Positions 10,201-18,372 are shown, counted from the first letter of the stretch. The stretch is 64,000 bases of DNA from Paraflavitalea devenefica (GCF_011759375.1 NZ_JAARML010000005.1:62001-126000), one strand, 5' to 3'. The notes: generated by a model not told the origin, from the sequence alone. Numbers and translations: made by a program.

Positions 10201-11867
10201 GGTATGGTGCTACCACGTTGGAGTATAAAGACCCGATCAGGGAAAAGATCATCAAAAAGATCTTATGGCAGTTTAAAGACCAGGATTACTTAAACCTCTC
10301 CATTACACTGCGCGACAGTGTGCTGTTTATACTGAATGCAGGCAACCTGCATAGCTGGAACCTGGGTGATAAGATTGCTATGCAACTGGTCATCAAAGTA
10401 GATTCGCTGCAACAGAAAGCCTGGATGGAATTGCTGACGAAAGGCAACCGGTTACGCGAATTATTTAGCCATGTTGATGGCGATGAATTCAGTGAGATGA
10501 TCCTGGGCCTCAGCACCATGGTCGTTAAGCACTTTAAGCGGCCAGCCAACTTCCTGCCGGAGGATGCTATCCTCAAAGGCAGGTACCTGCCTTTCAAAGA
10601 AGGATTGTTCACCGGCTATGTGCTAAGTAAATGGATTGATGCCAATGGCTACATCAGTTTAAGCACCCGCCCTCAAATATCGTTCGATCAGAAAGACGCT
10701 GAAGGCATTAAGGCGACAGAATGGGTGTACATCGATTTCAAAAGTTCGTTTAAACTGAATGACAACCTTACTTTCCGTAAGGGTGGCAGGCAGGCTATGC
10801 CGGCCCTGTTGGCCTATGCGCTCTTTAATGAAGAACAAAACAGGCGCCGCTGGGATGCCGCTAAGTTCACCCTCGACGTAGCGTTGCTGTTTACCGGTGT
10901 AGGGGAGATCAATGCGGCTATACAAGCGGGTACCAAGCTGGAAAGGGCTATCCGGATCACCAAAGCGGTAGCTGACATAGGACTTGGTCTCGGTGATATT
11001 GTAGTGAATGACGTACTGGCTACCAAACTGAACGGGACGAAGGAAGGCAAGGAGTTTTTGGATACCTGGAATACCATCCAGTTGTATTATGGATTGGGCA
11101 GTGTAACCACTGAAATAGGATTGTATGCCAGGAAGCTGTACAAGCAGGGCAAGCTGTTGAAGGATATGAATAACGGTATGGCGTTTAGTGATGAGCTGAA
11201 GGAGGAACTGGATGATGTAATGGATGGTGTGAAAAAGGAAACCGGCGTGGCAGATGATGCAACAACCACCACAACGACACCGGCGAAAGTGGTGCCGGCC
11301 TGGGAAACTTACCTGAGGAGTCTCGGTTATTCAATGTTTGAAGAAATTGACGGAAATGTTTTCTTCCGGGATGGCATGGGCCGCCTGGGAAGAGTAACCG
11401 ATAAAACCCAGCCAGCCCAAATTGACTGGTTTACACAACTGTCTGGCGGCAGCTGGCAGGTACACCAGCAAAATGCCTCGGCTTATCTCCGGTTCAAATA
11501 TGGCAATAACGTATTTCAGCAACTGAAAGTAAAAATTCACCATGTGAACGGTAGTTCCGTAGATTGCTACCTGGATGATGTGGTATTGACCAATAATGGC
11601 AGCTACATTATTTCAGATGCCAAGCATAGCCAGCAGGCACAAATTGTAGATGGCGTATCGGTTCCACAATACACGAAGAATCAAACGGACGGCTATCAGT
11701 GGATCATTGACGGAAGTGCCGCCAGGATAGAAGTGATTGGCTATAAGGGCGGGGTAGTAATTCCTAAAGGTGTGGATCTGTTGCCTGCTCTTGAGAATAA
11801 AATCCTAATATTGACCAACGATTCAAATGGTATTTTGACCGAACTTTCGACCTTTAGAACAAGATGA
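7260..11867 (+). CDS. TANFOR-type surface protein with C-terminal PD-(D/E)xK-like toxin domain
   Basis: This 1535-residue protein has a long signal peptide ending LPAAAQ. An N-terminal module of about 300 residues (PVTASLQLVPPYSVYLADY and onward) resembles the TANFOR family of Bacteroidota surface proteins. A long, mostly helical charged middle follows (about residues 480-1190). Residues about 1199-1320 hold a small-residue-rich, partly hydrophobic segment like the pre-toxin regions of polymorphic toxins. After a Thr-rich linker, the last 150 or so residues carry LDDVVLTNN and ISDAKHS. D1440, D1453 and K1455 fit a D...DxK nuclease core, and GYQWIIDG follows. The C-terminus is not a T9SS tail. 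The next gene starts one base after the stop, the usual toxin/immunity layout. Nuclease activity is inferred. Confidence 0.65.
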   Translation: MNLNHLIRRKINRLTAKWLAVVTICMAGMLAQLPAAAQTIHPVTASLQLVPPYSVYLADYAAPGNDKLRVILTLNDLSQASYTIRLRIKVELNGRTIMQTDPAWRPSGITLLPGMPQVIAGAQLQDYLVTNHLQFLDGFSKDNYERTKALPEGAYRICIMAYDYYRNDNVAVSNEGCNIFFFQKKEPPVLNTPLCNTRVDRKDPQFLTFNWSMRNTPSPFAGASGTGYRFELFEVRPAGSNPEYIVRSSKPVYTATTDGLMLVYGPGEPRLMDSMQYVWRVQAFDKDGRDAYQNNGYSPACVFTYGGVDPFMAANIGRPELFGESLGERSGKWWWHISNGKTVDGWNIQYRKQAATSNKNDAHEWNKQYVTDSLLHLFNLESENTYEAQVQPVIRGITGSWSETAVFKTLPKRVYECGKNDTAAFGLGQAGAGQPLNSAVAGMVIRVGDFDMQLLQVSGGNGRFTGYGAVATPLLGLRLNVKFADAVINDRLQLTQGEVIALSDGIDAWIKDRTQVGRDVDVIKGWTEKMPDFETASLPVLIDFARELLGISDDIWKDTYVFTEAERKDVQDALAEVKAAMKDLEDGNPDNDAAAEKKLRTTLKKARPLLEKLSNNIGKGVLVRLGLTRKKLYKAVVSNYIKEIKALSGNVFNRPATSDMAMHGPAYEEDHWMFMAGLPACIKALDKSRQEQLAGYLQQKISVDTEWDKYVETLQEKIAGKQADEQFFDKVEKDIDAAGKNKADLTVESWSQDNGNSWNETNERFCTYVLEEFDAAQQEMQLLNSLVVDFSTNLSELSKDEGEYILNYGAKVRLKKGLQYTDGKVKVDGKTYVPIHGAQEHDFKGFYEETILRGIEKTPGKDSYNIDTLNKRMAWLDQSYYEKISELSRVYAREFFNNAIRNQALNRSKALEIAAWLDKINESVYDQYLKLAWADRSEQEIGLYEMGFSLGSWQDFEAAIKEFILIVNNKNAALSAAAKQWYGATTLEYKDPIREKIIKKILWQFKDQDYLNLSITLRDSVLFILNAGNLHSWNLGDKIAMQLVIKVDSLQQKAWMELLTKGNRLRELFSHVDGDEFSEMILGLSTMVVKHFKRPANFLPEDAILKGRYLPFKEGLFTGYVLSKWIDANGYISLSTRPQISFDQKDAEGIKATEWVYIDFKSSFKLNDNLTFRKGGRQAMPALLAYALFNEEQNRRRWDAAKFTLDVALLFTGVGEINAAIQAGTKLERAIRITKAVADIGLGLGDIVVNDVLATKLNGTKEGKEFLDTWNTIQLYYGLGSVTTEIGLYARKLYKQGKLLKDMNNGMAFSDELKEELDDVMDGVKKETGVADDATTTTTTPAKVVPAWETYLRSLGYSMFEEIDGNVFFRDGMGRLGRVTDKTQPAQIDWFTQLSGGSWQVHQQNASAYLRFKYGNNVFQQLKVKIHHVNGSSVDCYLDDVVLTNNGSYIISDAKHSQQAQIVDGVSVPQYTKNQTDGYQWIIDGSAARIEVIGYKGGVVIPKGVDLLPALENKILILTNDSNGILTELSTFRTR

Positions 11868-11868
11868 T

Positions 11869-12510
11869 ATGACAAAGCAAGTGGTAAATAAAGCATTACT
11901 GGATATGGCACAGCCGGTATTGGAGCCATTAGGGTTTAAAAAAAAGAAAGGGACCGACGGCTGGACTTTTCTTAAGGTAACAGACTTTGGATACAATGAG
12001 GTTATTTTGCCGGTATGGCAATACGGAGCAATATCTTATGTGGGCGCATTCTTTATGGTCAGGTTGGATGTCCTGAATAAGGTATTTCTCCCTTTCAGTT
12101 CATTCGTGGTAAAAGAGGATGATCAGTCTATGACCTTAGGCGCCGACATTGGAACTTTTGGTTATAAGGATGATCATAAGATCAAGACTGAAACACCGGA
12201 AGAACTGGCGGCTGCCATTGAAATGTTGAAAGGCATGATGGTAGATCAGGGACTGCCATTTTTTGAACGGTTTACCACCGTTGCTGATGTAGATAAGGAA
12301 TTCAATCGGGAAAACAGGCCGAAAGGACTGTACTGTCATGATATCACCCAGCGGCCGGTGGTTGCCCTTACCGCCGCTGCCTTGAATAAAAACCCGGCAT
12401 TTGATCATTGGGAAAAATATTACCGGGAAGCGCTGCAGCAGGCCACTCCTGTCCTCAAAGAAAAATATGAGCGACTGGTAGTTCATTTGCGGCAGCAAGT
12501 ATTATCATAG
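11869..12510 (+). CDS. DUF4304-like probable immunity protein
   Basis: This 213-residue cytoplasmic protein has no signal peptide. Its N-terminal half (QPVLEPLGFKKKKG, then FGYNEVILPVW and VGAFFMVRLDVL) resembles DUF4304, a family often found beside polymorphic toxins. The remainder is helical and charged. The start codon lies one base after the stop of the putative nuclease toxin gene, so the two are translationally linked. Protection of the producer from the neighbouring toxin domain is inferred from this pairing. It ends 4 bp before the convergent slipin gene, so the pair closes the surface cluster. Confidence 0.6.
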   Translation: MTKQVVNKALLDMAQPVLEPLGFKKKKGTDGWTFLKVTDFGYNEVILPVWQYGAISYVGAFFMVRLDVLNKVFLPFSSFVVKEDDQSMTLGADIGTFGYKDDHKIKTETPEELAAAIEMLKGMMVDQGLPFFERFTTVADVDKEFNRENRPKGLYCHDITQRPVVALTAAALNKNPAFDHWEKYYREALQQATPVLKEKYERLVVHLRQQVLS

Positions 12511-12514
12511 CCGC

Positions 12515-13285
12515 TCACTTACTACCCTCGCTGTGTAAAAAAGGCTTCAGCAGGTCAATAGGTACGGGGAAGATAGTAGTGGAATTATTTTCTGTGGCTA
12601 TCTCCCGTAATGTTTGCAGGTAGCGTAAGGTCAGGGCGCTGGGTTGATCGGCCAGGATCTTCGCGGCATCGGCCAGGCGCTGGGAAGCCTGGAACTCTCC
12701 CTCGGCAGCAATGACCTTACTCCGGCGTTCCCTTTCCGCTTCTGCCTGTTTGGCCATGGCGCGCTGCATCTCCTGCGGCAGGTCGATCTGCTTTACTTCT
12801 ACATTGGAGACTTTAACGCCCCAGGGCTCCGTATTGGAGTCAATGATCTGTTGCAGCTTGTGGTTGATCTTTTCACGCTGGGAAAGCAGGTCGTCCAGCT
12901 CCGACTGACCCAGCACACTGCGCAAAGTAGTTTGAGAAAGCTGGGAAGTGGCTACCAGGAAATTCTCTACGCCTACAATGGCTTTTTGTGGTTCAATCAC
13001 CCGGAAATAAACCACTGCATTTACCTTGATGGAAACATTGTCCTGCGTAATAATATCCTGGGTGGGTACGTCCATCACTACGGTGCGCAGACTTACCCTT
13101 ACCATTTTATCAATCACCGGGATCAGTAAAATGAGCCCGGGACCTTTTACCCCGTTGCCGCCGATCAAACGGCCGAGCCGGAAAACCACGGCCCGTTCAT
13201 ATTCCCGCAGGATACGAATGGCATTGGCCAGCAACAGAATAGCAAATAAAGCAATTACAATAGCTACCACCGGATACTGTCCCAT
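12515..13285 (-). CDS. Slipin, SPFH/band 7 membrane protein
   Basis: This 256-residue prokaryotic stomatin has an N-terminal membrane segment (YPVVAIVIALFAILLLANAI), then EYERAVVFRLGR and the SPFH core through VSNVEVKQIDLPQEMQRAMA. A charged coiled coil (KQAEAERERRSKVIAAEGE) follows, then a C-terminal oligomerisation segment. Slipins form ring or cage oligomers in membrane microdomains. The nfeD-like protease gene lies 15 bp upstream on the same strand. This is the conserved stomatin/STOPP operon pairing, in which the protease is known in archaea to cleave the stomatin C-terminus. Confidence 0.93.
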   Translation of the reverse strand: MGQYPVVAIVIALFAILLLANAIRILREYERAVVFRLGRLIGGNGVKGPGLILLIPVIDKMVRVSLRTVVMDVPTQDIITQDNVSIKVNAVVYFRVIEPQKAIVGVENFLVATSQLSQTTLRSVLGQSELDDLLSQREKINHKLQQIIDSNTEPWGVKVSNVEVKQIDLPQEMQRAMAKQAEAERERRSKVIAAEGEFQASQRLADAAKILADQPSALTLRYLQTLREIATENNSTTIFPVPIDLLKPFLHSEGSK

Positions 13286-13300
13286 ATTATTGATTTTATA

Positions 13301-14575
13301 TTAAGCTTCCGTTCTTTCAACATACAATGTCAGGTTCCTCATTTCCCTCACCCGCACTTTGTCTCCTTTATCAATCCTGCCTGTTAGGGATACCGCATTC
13401 CATACTTCTCCCTGGAACATAACAGTGCCTGCAGGGTCCAGTATATCCAGTGCGTAGGCAATAGCGCCCACCAGGCCTTCCAAGCCGGTAACGACCTTTG
13501 CCCGCTGCGCCCTTAATCCCATGCCCACCACAAAAAGGAAGAACAAGGTGGTAGTCACCGTAAAAGCAATAATAACGATCCGGGATATCCGCACAAACTC
13601 CAGGGACGACTGGCTCCTGATCAACATCAGCGAGCCCAGCAGTAGTGATACGACGGCGCCAATACCCAATACTCCATGACTGGTTATTTTGATCTCCAGT
13701 ATAAACAGGATGATGGCAAAAATGATCAGCGCCAGTCCGGCATAATTAATGGGCAGGGTATGCATGGAGTAAAAAGAAAGGATCAATGAAATGATGCCAA
13801 TAACGCCTGGCAGGATAGCACCGGGATTGTACAGCTCAAACATGATCCCGTACAGGCCCAGCAGCATCATAATATAGGCGATGCTGGGATCACTGAGCAC
13901 ATTCAATATTCTTTCTATAAAGCTCATGCTGTAGGGCACTATCCGGGCATCTTTTGTGTGCAGGGTAACGGTGGTGGCAACCAACTCCACCTGCTTGCCA
14001 TGCACCTGGTCCAGCAGGTCCTCTTCGTGGAAGGCAATAAGATCAATTACGCCTTTCTGCAGCGCTTCTTTTTCGGTGATGGATACACTGTTGCGTACGG
14101 CATCTTCGGCCCACTGCACATTGCGGTTGCGTTTTTCGGCAATGGCCCGGATAAAAGCAGCGGCATCATTCGTTCCTTTTGCATTCATGATGGAATCGGT
14201 TGATGGCTGAAAGCTTACCGGGTGTGCTGCACCGATATTGGTGCCGGGGGCCATAGCGGCAACATGGGCAGCCAGTGTAATAAAGGCCCCTGCCGAACCC
14301 GCATGGGCGCCGCCCGGCGCCACATACACGATGACGGGTACCGGCGATTCCAGCATACTGCTCACGATGATCCGGGTGGATTGCAATAAACCACCGGGCG
14401 TATTGAGGTGAATGAGGAGACAGGTGGCTTTTTCCTCCTTGGCTTTTTGGATGCCATCACGGATATAATCGGCTACTACAGGGTTAATAGCGCCATCAAT
14501 CTTCAGGGAGATAACCGTTTGCGCAGGCAATACGATCGGAAGAAAGAAAAAGCAATATGGTAAGAGATGTTTCAC
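13301..14575 (-). CDS. NfeD family membrane-bound serine protease (stomatin operon partner)
   Basis: This 424-residue protein begins with a signal peptide (MKHLLPYCFFFLPIVLPAQ) and a ClpP-like protease domain. That domain includes LLIHLNTPGGLL and GGAHAGSAGAFITLAAH, where the Ser of GSAGAF is the expected nucleophile; the catalytic Lys is expected near RNSVSITEKEAL. Four or so membrane helices follow (about residues 225-365). The C-terminal OB-fold NfeD domain ends the protein (LEGLVGAIAYALDILDPAGTVMFQGE). This is the full-length class of NfeD. It is first in a two-gene operon with slipin, and a perfect 7-bp palindrome lies 20 bp upstream of the start. Confidence 0.92.
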   Translation of the reverse strand: MKHLLPYCFFFLPIVLPAQTVISLKIDGAINPVVADYIRDGIQKAKEEKATCLLIHLNTPGGLLQSTRIIVSSMLESPVPVIVYVAPGGAHAGSAGAFITLAAHVAAMAPGTNIGAAHPVSFQPSTDSIMNAKGTNDAAAFIRAIAEKRNRNVQWAEDAVRNSVSITEKEALQKGVIDLIAFHEEDLLDQVHGKQVELVATTVTLHTKDARIVPYSMSFIERILNVLSDPSIAYIMMLLGLYGIMFELYNPGAILPGVIGIISLILSFYSMHTLPINYAGLALIIFAIILFILEIKITSHGVLGIGAVVSLLLGSLMLIRSQSSLEFVRISRIVIIAFTVTTTLFFLFVVGMGLRAQRAKVVTGLEGLVGAIAYALDILDPAGTVMFQGEVWNAVSLTGRIDKGDKVRVREMRNLTLYVERTEA

Positions 14576-14594
14576 ATAACATCTGTTGACAAAT

Positions 14595-14611
14595 GCAACA
14601 GTAACTGTTGC
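14595..14611. promoter_or_regulatory. Perfect 17-bp palindrome upstream of nfeD
   Basis: GCAACAG-TAA-CTGTTGC has 7-bp perfect arms and a 3-bp spacer. It sits just upstream of the nfeD-like start codon at 14575, in the gap before the BNR-repeat gene. It could be an operator or a small hairpin in the leader of the nfeD/slipin operon. No regulator is known from the sequence. Confidence 0.3.
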
Positions 14612-14658
14612 CTGAAAGAACTACTGTAATTTACTGAATTCCGGCCATAATCAATCAT

Positions 14659-15741
14659 TTAGTCCACAAACTGCACTGAATACACCATCGGCAGGTAGTT
14701 ATTGATTACCTGCCAGCTTTCGCCTTTGTCAGGAGAAAAGAAGAAATTGCCGGTAGTAGTGCCAAAGGCTACCCCATTACCGGAACTGGCCAGTGCATGG
14801 CGGTAAACAATATCAAAACAGTTCTCCTGCGGCAGTCCTTTTCTTTGTTCCCTCCAGGTTTTGCCGCCGTCATCAGTACGGCAAATGCAAAGCGCTCCCT
14901 TAATAGCGGTCCGCGTCATATCACTATTGGCAGGCGCCACCCATGCCTGATCGGGATTGTCTTCCGCAACGGTGATGGCAAAACCAAAACGGGCGGGACC
15001 TTCCGGCTCCCCAATATCATCCCAGCTTTGGGCGCCATTGACAGAGCGAAAAATACCGCAATGGTTCTGTTGCCACAGGTTGTCCGGATCGCCCGGTGCG
15101 GCTACCAGTATATGCGGATCATGACCCATTTCTGCATAAGGGTCGGGCAGGAAATCGGCACGCAGGCCTTTGTTGCGCACGGCCCAGGTTTTACCACCAT
15201 CGGCCGTTTCAAATACGCCAGCGCAACTGATGCCGATATGAATATGGTTCTCATCCCGTGGGTCTACTATAATGGAGTGGATGCCGGGCAAGTCGCGGCC
15301 ACCACCAAACCAGCCTTCCTTACGGGTGGGATGGTTCCACAGGGATTCTACCAACTGAAAGCTGGTGCCTTCATCTTCGCTCACAAACAGGCCACCGGGA
15401 TCAGTGCCTGCCCATATCTTGGAAGGAAAGCTTTTACCGCCATGCGCCATAGACCATATATAACGCGTGGTGGCTGGCTGGCCATCTTTTACTTCCGCGC
15501 CTTCGGGATAGGCAGGCGCGGCTACTTCTTCCCAGGTAGCGCCCCGGTCTTTGGAGCGGTGTAGTTTCACGCCCCAGTGTCCATGATCAAGGCAGGCCCA
15601 CCAGGTACCGTTGCGTGGGTCGGCATAGGCAATAGAGACCGGTACGCCTTCAAAGGAAAGATTTTCTGTTTTCCATTGGCCATTTTGAAAATGATAGGCA
15701 ATAAATCCTTTACGGGTGCCCAGCAGGATCGTTGATTTCAT
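14659..15741 (-). CDS. BNR/sortilin-type repeat protein (sialidase-like fold)
   Basis: This 360-residue protein has no signal peptide. It shows at least five Asp-box repeats of the S/T-x-D-x-G-x-[TS]-[WF] type: SKDRGATWEE, SEDEGTSF, TADGGKTW, RTDDGGKTW and SPDKGESW, forming a predicted beta-propeller. Databases usually name such proteins exo-alpha-sialidase or glycosyl hydrolase, but Asp boxes show only the fold. I see neither the FRIP motif nor the Arg triad needed to claim sialidase. A MoaD/ThiS-like gene lies 67 bp upstream on the same strand, suggesting a shared but unknown role. Confidence 0.8.
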   Translation of the reverse strand: MKSTILLGTRKGFIAYHFQNGQWKTENLSFEGVPVSIAYADPRNGTWWACLDHGHWGVKLHRSKDRGATWEEVAAPAYPEGAEVKDGQPATTRYIWSMAHGGKSFPSKIWAGTDPGGLFVSEDEGTSFQLVESLWNHPTRKEGWFGGGRDLPGIHSIIVDPRDENHIHIGISCAGVFETADGGKTWAVRNKGLRADFLPDPYAEMGHDPHILVAAPGDPDNLWQQNHCGIFRSVNGAQSWDDIGEPEGPARFGFAITVAEDNPDQAWVAPANSDMTRTAIKGALCICRTDDGGKTWREQRKGLPQENCFDIVYRHALASSGNGVAFGTTTGNFFFSPDKGESWQVINNYLPMVYSVQFVD

Positions 15742-15768
15742 GATTGTTGTGTTTACGTGTGTCAGAGT

Positions 15769-15796
15769 TTACCCCGCTCTGCGGGGCTGAGGGTGA
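15769..15796. repeat. Palindromic intergenic repeat
   Basis: A CCCCGC-tct-GCGGGG hairpin is followed by TGAGGGTGAC. Read on the minus strand it begins GTCACCCTCAGC, close to the GTCACCCTGAGC start of the repeat at 23071. It lies between the BNR-repeat and MoaD/ThiS-like genes, where a hairpin could alter co-expression. Confidence 0.55.
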
Positions 15797-15808
15797 CAAC
15801 TATGAGTA

Positions 15809-16081
15809 TTATCCTCCGGATAAAGCTTGCATAATATAGATCTCACTGTTTTCGGAAAACGGATCGCTCAGGGTGGTCCTGTCTTTGATCATCGTGCCGT
15901 CAATAAAAATATTCACATGTTGCCGCAGCTTCCCCTGCTCATCCAGCACATAACTGCGCACGCCGGGATAGCTGCTTTCCATTTCTTCCAGTACAGCAGC
16001 CAGCGTATCCCCTTGGGCCGCTGTCTGCTGTAAACCAGGAAAAAACCTTTTTAATGCGTATGTGAACTTTACGGTCGGCAT
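15809..16081 (-). CDS. MoaD/ThiS family ubiquitin-like protein
   Basis: This 90-residue protein has a beta-grasp pattern (VKFTYALKRFFPGL, then LAAVLEEMESSYPGVRSYV, LRQHVNIFIDG and EIYIMQALSGG). It ends in Gly-Gly, the tail that is adenylated and thiocarboxylated in sulfur carriers of molybdopterin, thiamine and related pathways. No E1-like MoeB/ThiF gene, MoaE or thiamine gene is nearby, so the pathway is undecided. Its only close partner is the BNR-repeat gene downstream. Family confidence is good; specific MoaD identity is not supported. Confidence 0.85.
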   Translation of the reverse strand: MPTVKFTYALKRFFPGLQQTAAQGDTLAAVLEEMESSYPGVRSYVLDEQGKLRQHVNIFIDGTMIKDRTTLSDPFSENSEIYIMQALSGG

Positions 16082-16164
16082 AATTTAATGCGTGTTATAA
16101 CACTGTCGAAAGTTGTCAAAGCCTACTTCCCTCGTTGCCTTACTGCCTCTATGCCTTCTTCTTA

Positions 16165-16773
16165 TTAATTCTTAGGAAAACCGGGATCTGCTTTCACTTC
16201 CTGTATTTGTTTGGTGTGCCGGGTACTGTGTGCCGCCATGAACAGGATCATCTGGTAGGCGTCCAGTTGACCGAACGGCAGGGCAAGCACATGATTGCGC
16301 AGGTCTTCATCCGTTGATCTTACATAACTGATGAGATTGGACCTGCTGCTTTTGAATGATTCCAGCGCATCTGTCATGGTTTTAAAGGGAGAGTTCTCTG
16401 GCTTTAAATTGTCGAAGGTTTGCCGTTTCTCCGTCCGGTCTCCTATGTTTTGTACCACCTGTGCATCAGTCCATTTTATTTCAGCACGCTTCTCGGGATT
16501 GGCGGGTTGTTTAATACCTCCTTCTGTCATTTGCCACAGCATCTGTTCGGTAGTGGCAATATGCTTCACGCATTCCTCTACGCTCCACCGGTCTGGGGCC
16601 GGTTTATACTTCAACTGGGCTTCACTCAGGCCTTTCAGTTCCTGTAACAGGTCTTTTTCTGTGCTTTTCAATAAGCGGACTGCTTCTTTTCTTTCTTTTT
16701 TTGAAAGGGGGCTGGCAGGAATAGTAAAGGCAAATGTTGCCAGCGCAAGGGCAAAAAATAGCATCTTTTTCAT
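16165..16773 (-). CDS. Exported DinB-family protein
   Basis: This protein of about 202 residues carries the DinB four-helix bundle. Likely metal-binding His residues appear in VEECVKHIATTEQ and in MAAHSTRHTKQIQEV near the C-terminus. The start is taken at the ATG of MKKMLFFALALATFAF, three codons inside the longest frame, because this gives a clean signal peptide ending near IPAS. DinB-like proteins include thiol-dependent transferases; the substrate here is unknown, and an exported DinB protein is less usual. The gene is monocistronic and has a TAGCTTTG promoter element about 30 bp upstream. Confidence 0.85.
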   Translation of the reverse strand: MKKMLFFALALATFAFTIPASPLSKKERKEAVRLLKSTEKDLLQELKGLSEAQLKYKPAPDRWSVEECVKHIATTEQMLWQMTEGGIKQPANPEKRAEIKWTDAQVVQNIGDRTEKRQTFDNLKPENSPFKTMTDALESFKSSRSNLISYVRSTDEDLRNHVLALPFGQLDAYQMILFMAAHSTRHTKQIQEVKADPGFPKN

Positions 16774-16804
16774 ACATAGCAATTGTAGATGAATATTTAG
16801 GTGT

Positions 16805-16812
16805 CAAAGCTA
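16805..16812 (-). promoter_or_regulatory. Candidate -7 element for the DinB gene
   Basis: On the minus strand this reads TAGCTTTG, a match to the Bacteroidota -7 consensus TAnnTTTG, about 32 bp before the chosen start codon. No clear TTTG -33 element is visible at the expected distance, so it is only a candidate. Confidence 0.4.
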
Positions 16813-16991
16813 ACCTCTTAACCGGTTTGTGAGCGGGGGTGAATAAGACAATCTATAGGGTGGATTCGGACAAAATACCTTCCGTGTACTGTTTTGCAGG
16901 GTAGGAGCAAATAAAGGATACTAAAGTTAATAAACTTTTTTAATCTGTTTTTGTTGATTGCTGAAGATTTCTTAACTTATAGACACAATAT

Positions 16992-17813
16992 ATGAATGAT
17001 ACTTCCAGTACAGTTCCTTCCGCTGATTTCTCAGGAGATGTTGCTACTCACTATGATCAATTTCTAGGTCCCTTATTCTTTGAACCATACGCCATAGAAG
17101 TAGCAAAACGAATTGACCCTGCCGCGGTTTCTATTGCATTGGAAATTGCTGCCGGAACGGGCCGGGTTACCCGCCATATCCGGGAACGTATTCCCGCCTC
17201 AGCAAAATTAATCGCTTCTGATATTAGCGGGGAAATGTTGGCTGAAGCAAAGAAGAAATTAAGCCATCTTGATATTGACTGGCAAAATATCGATGCACAA
17301 CAACTCCCTTTTAGTGACAATAGTATCGACCTGGTTGTTTGTTGCTTTGGATACATGTTTGTTCCTGATAAGCCAAAGGCATTCGCTGAGGCATATCGCG
17401 TTTTAAGACCAGGAGGCATGTTTTTATTTACAACCTGGGATAGCCTGGAGCATAATGCTGCGTCCTATACTTCCAGGTCTATAGCAAAGGAATATTTGGA
17501 AGAGCCGTTGCCTGAGTCATATAATCTTGCCGCCTCGATGAGTGATGAAGCTGCTATAAGACAATTATTACAGGATGCAAGGTTTTCAAAAATAGCCATT
17601 GAGAAAGTAAAACATTTTTCCGTCAGCCCAACTGCAAAAGAGGCAACATACGGTCTTGTAGAGGGAGGACTTATTTATAAGGAGATCAAAAAGCGTAATC
17701 CCGCATGGATAGATGAGATAAAAATCAGAGTAGAAAAAGAACTTGCTGAAAAATTCGGCGCTGCCCCTATGAGTGCCCCAATGAGTGCTGTAATCAGCCA
17801 GGCATGGAAATAA
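16992..17813 (+). CDS. Class I SAM-dependent methyltransferase
   Basis: This 273-residue cytoplasmic enzyme has motif I ALEIAAGTGRVTRHI, an acidic loop after strand 2 (LIASDISGEMLAEAKKKL), IDAQQLPFSDNSIDLVVCCFG and the post-motif YRVLRPGGMFLFTTWD. This is the UbiE/Methyltransf_11 pattern. The variable C-terminal part gives no substrate. The C-terminus contains a small repeat, APMSAPMSA. No functional partner is adjacent: the upstream neighbour is divergent and a long non-coding region follows. Confidence 0.9.
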   Translation: MNDTSSTVPSADFSGDVATHYDQFLGPLFFEPYAIEVAKRIDPAAVSIALEIAAGTGRVTRHIRERIPASAKLIASDISGEMLAEAKKKLSHLDIDWQNIDAQQLPFSDNSIDLVVCCFGYMFVPDKPKAFAEAYRVLRPGGMFLFTTWDSLEHNAASYTSRSIAKEYLEEPLPESYNLAASMSDEAAIRQLLQDARFSKIAIEKVKHFSVSPTAKEATYGLVEGGLIYKEIKKRNPAWIDEIKIRVEKELAEKFGAAPMSAPMSAVISQAWK

Positions 17814-18148
17814 TAAGGACATGGCACAATAAAAAGTATGCCTGCAGGATTTTATTAATCCTTACTACAATATCCGTATACTGGCGCACAAAGATCCTTA
17901 CTTCTTCCGGCGTTTCTTTCTGTATCCTTTTGGCAATTTTACTTCTCGTATTGCAATGATATTCACTTATAAGTTAATTTACAAATTCAAGGCTGATACT
18001 TCAAGGCCTGGTTCTTCCTGCAAACATATTCTGTCGTCCATCTTTGCCTCCCGCGGGAGCCACCCCTTAGTTGTGCGCTTTTGTCCCGAAGCAGAAGCGA
18101 AGGAAAGCCGGGGGAGAGCCCTGTCGGATTGGGAGGCAAGAGGTAATG

Positions 18149-18203
18149 GAATGCTCAGGGAATGGCCTGAGAGTGGCCTGAGGGTTGCCTAAGAATGGCC
18201 TAT
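18149..18203. repeat. Degenerate 11-bp tandem repeat array A
   Basis: Five consecutive 11-bp units are seen: gaatgctcagg, gaatggcctga, gagtggcctga, gggttgcctaa and gaatggcctat. Weaker 11-bp phasing continues downstream, where ccat recurs every 11 bp near 18259-18292. The unit length is not a multiple of three, so this is not a coding repeat. Confidence 0.7.
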
Positions 18204-18320
18204 AGGAGTAGGGTATGCAGGGAATATGTGTGGAATACCTGTAGCCTATCCAGGCAGGATGGCTGCCATTATTGTACCATTCGGCTACCATGCCGCTACA
18301 AGCCATAGACAATAAGTGTT

Positions 18321-18360
18321 CTGCGAGGGCTTGCAGCCCTATTTCCGGGCCTCCGGCCCG
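18321..18360. repeat. Bipartite REP-like element, copy 1
   Basis: A first hairpin with a TTGCA loop (ggGCTTGCAGCcc) is followed by an ATTTC linker and a second hairpin (cgggcctccggcccg). The same plan recurs at 33451 and 35431 with different stems. It sits between the two 11-bp arrays. Confidence 0.65.
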
Positions 18361-18372
18361 CTTTAACCGGAC

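Noticed and set aside
14659..15741. Specific sialidase function
   Set aside because: Only Asp-box repeats are visible; no FRIP motif or Arg triad supports the enzyme activity.
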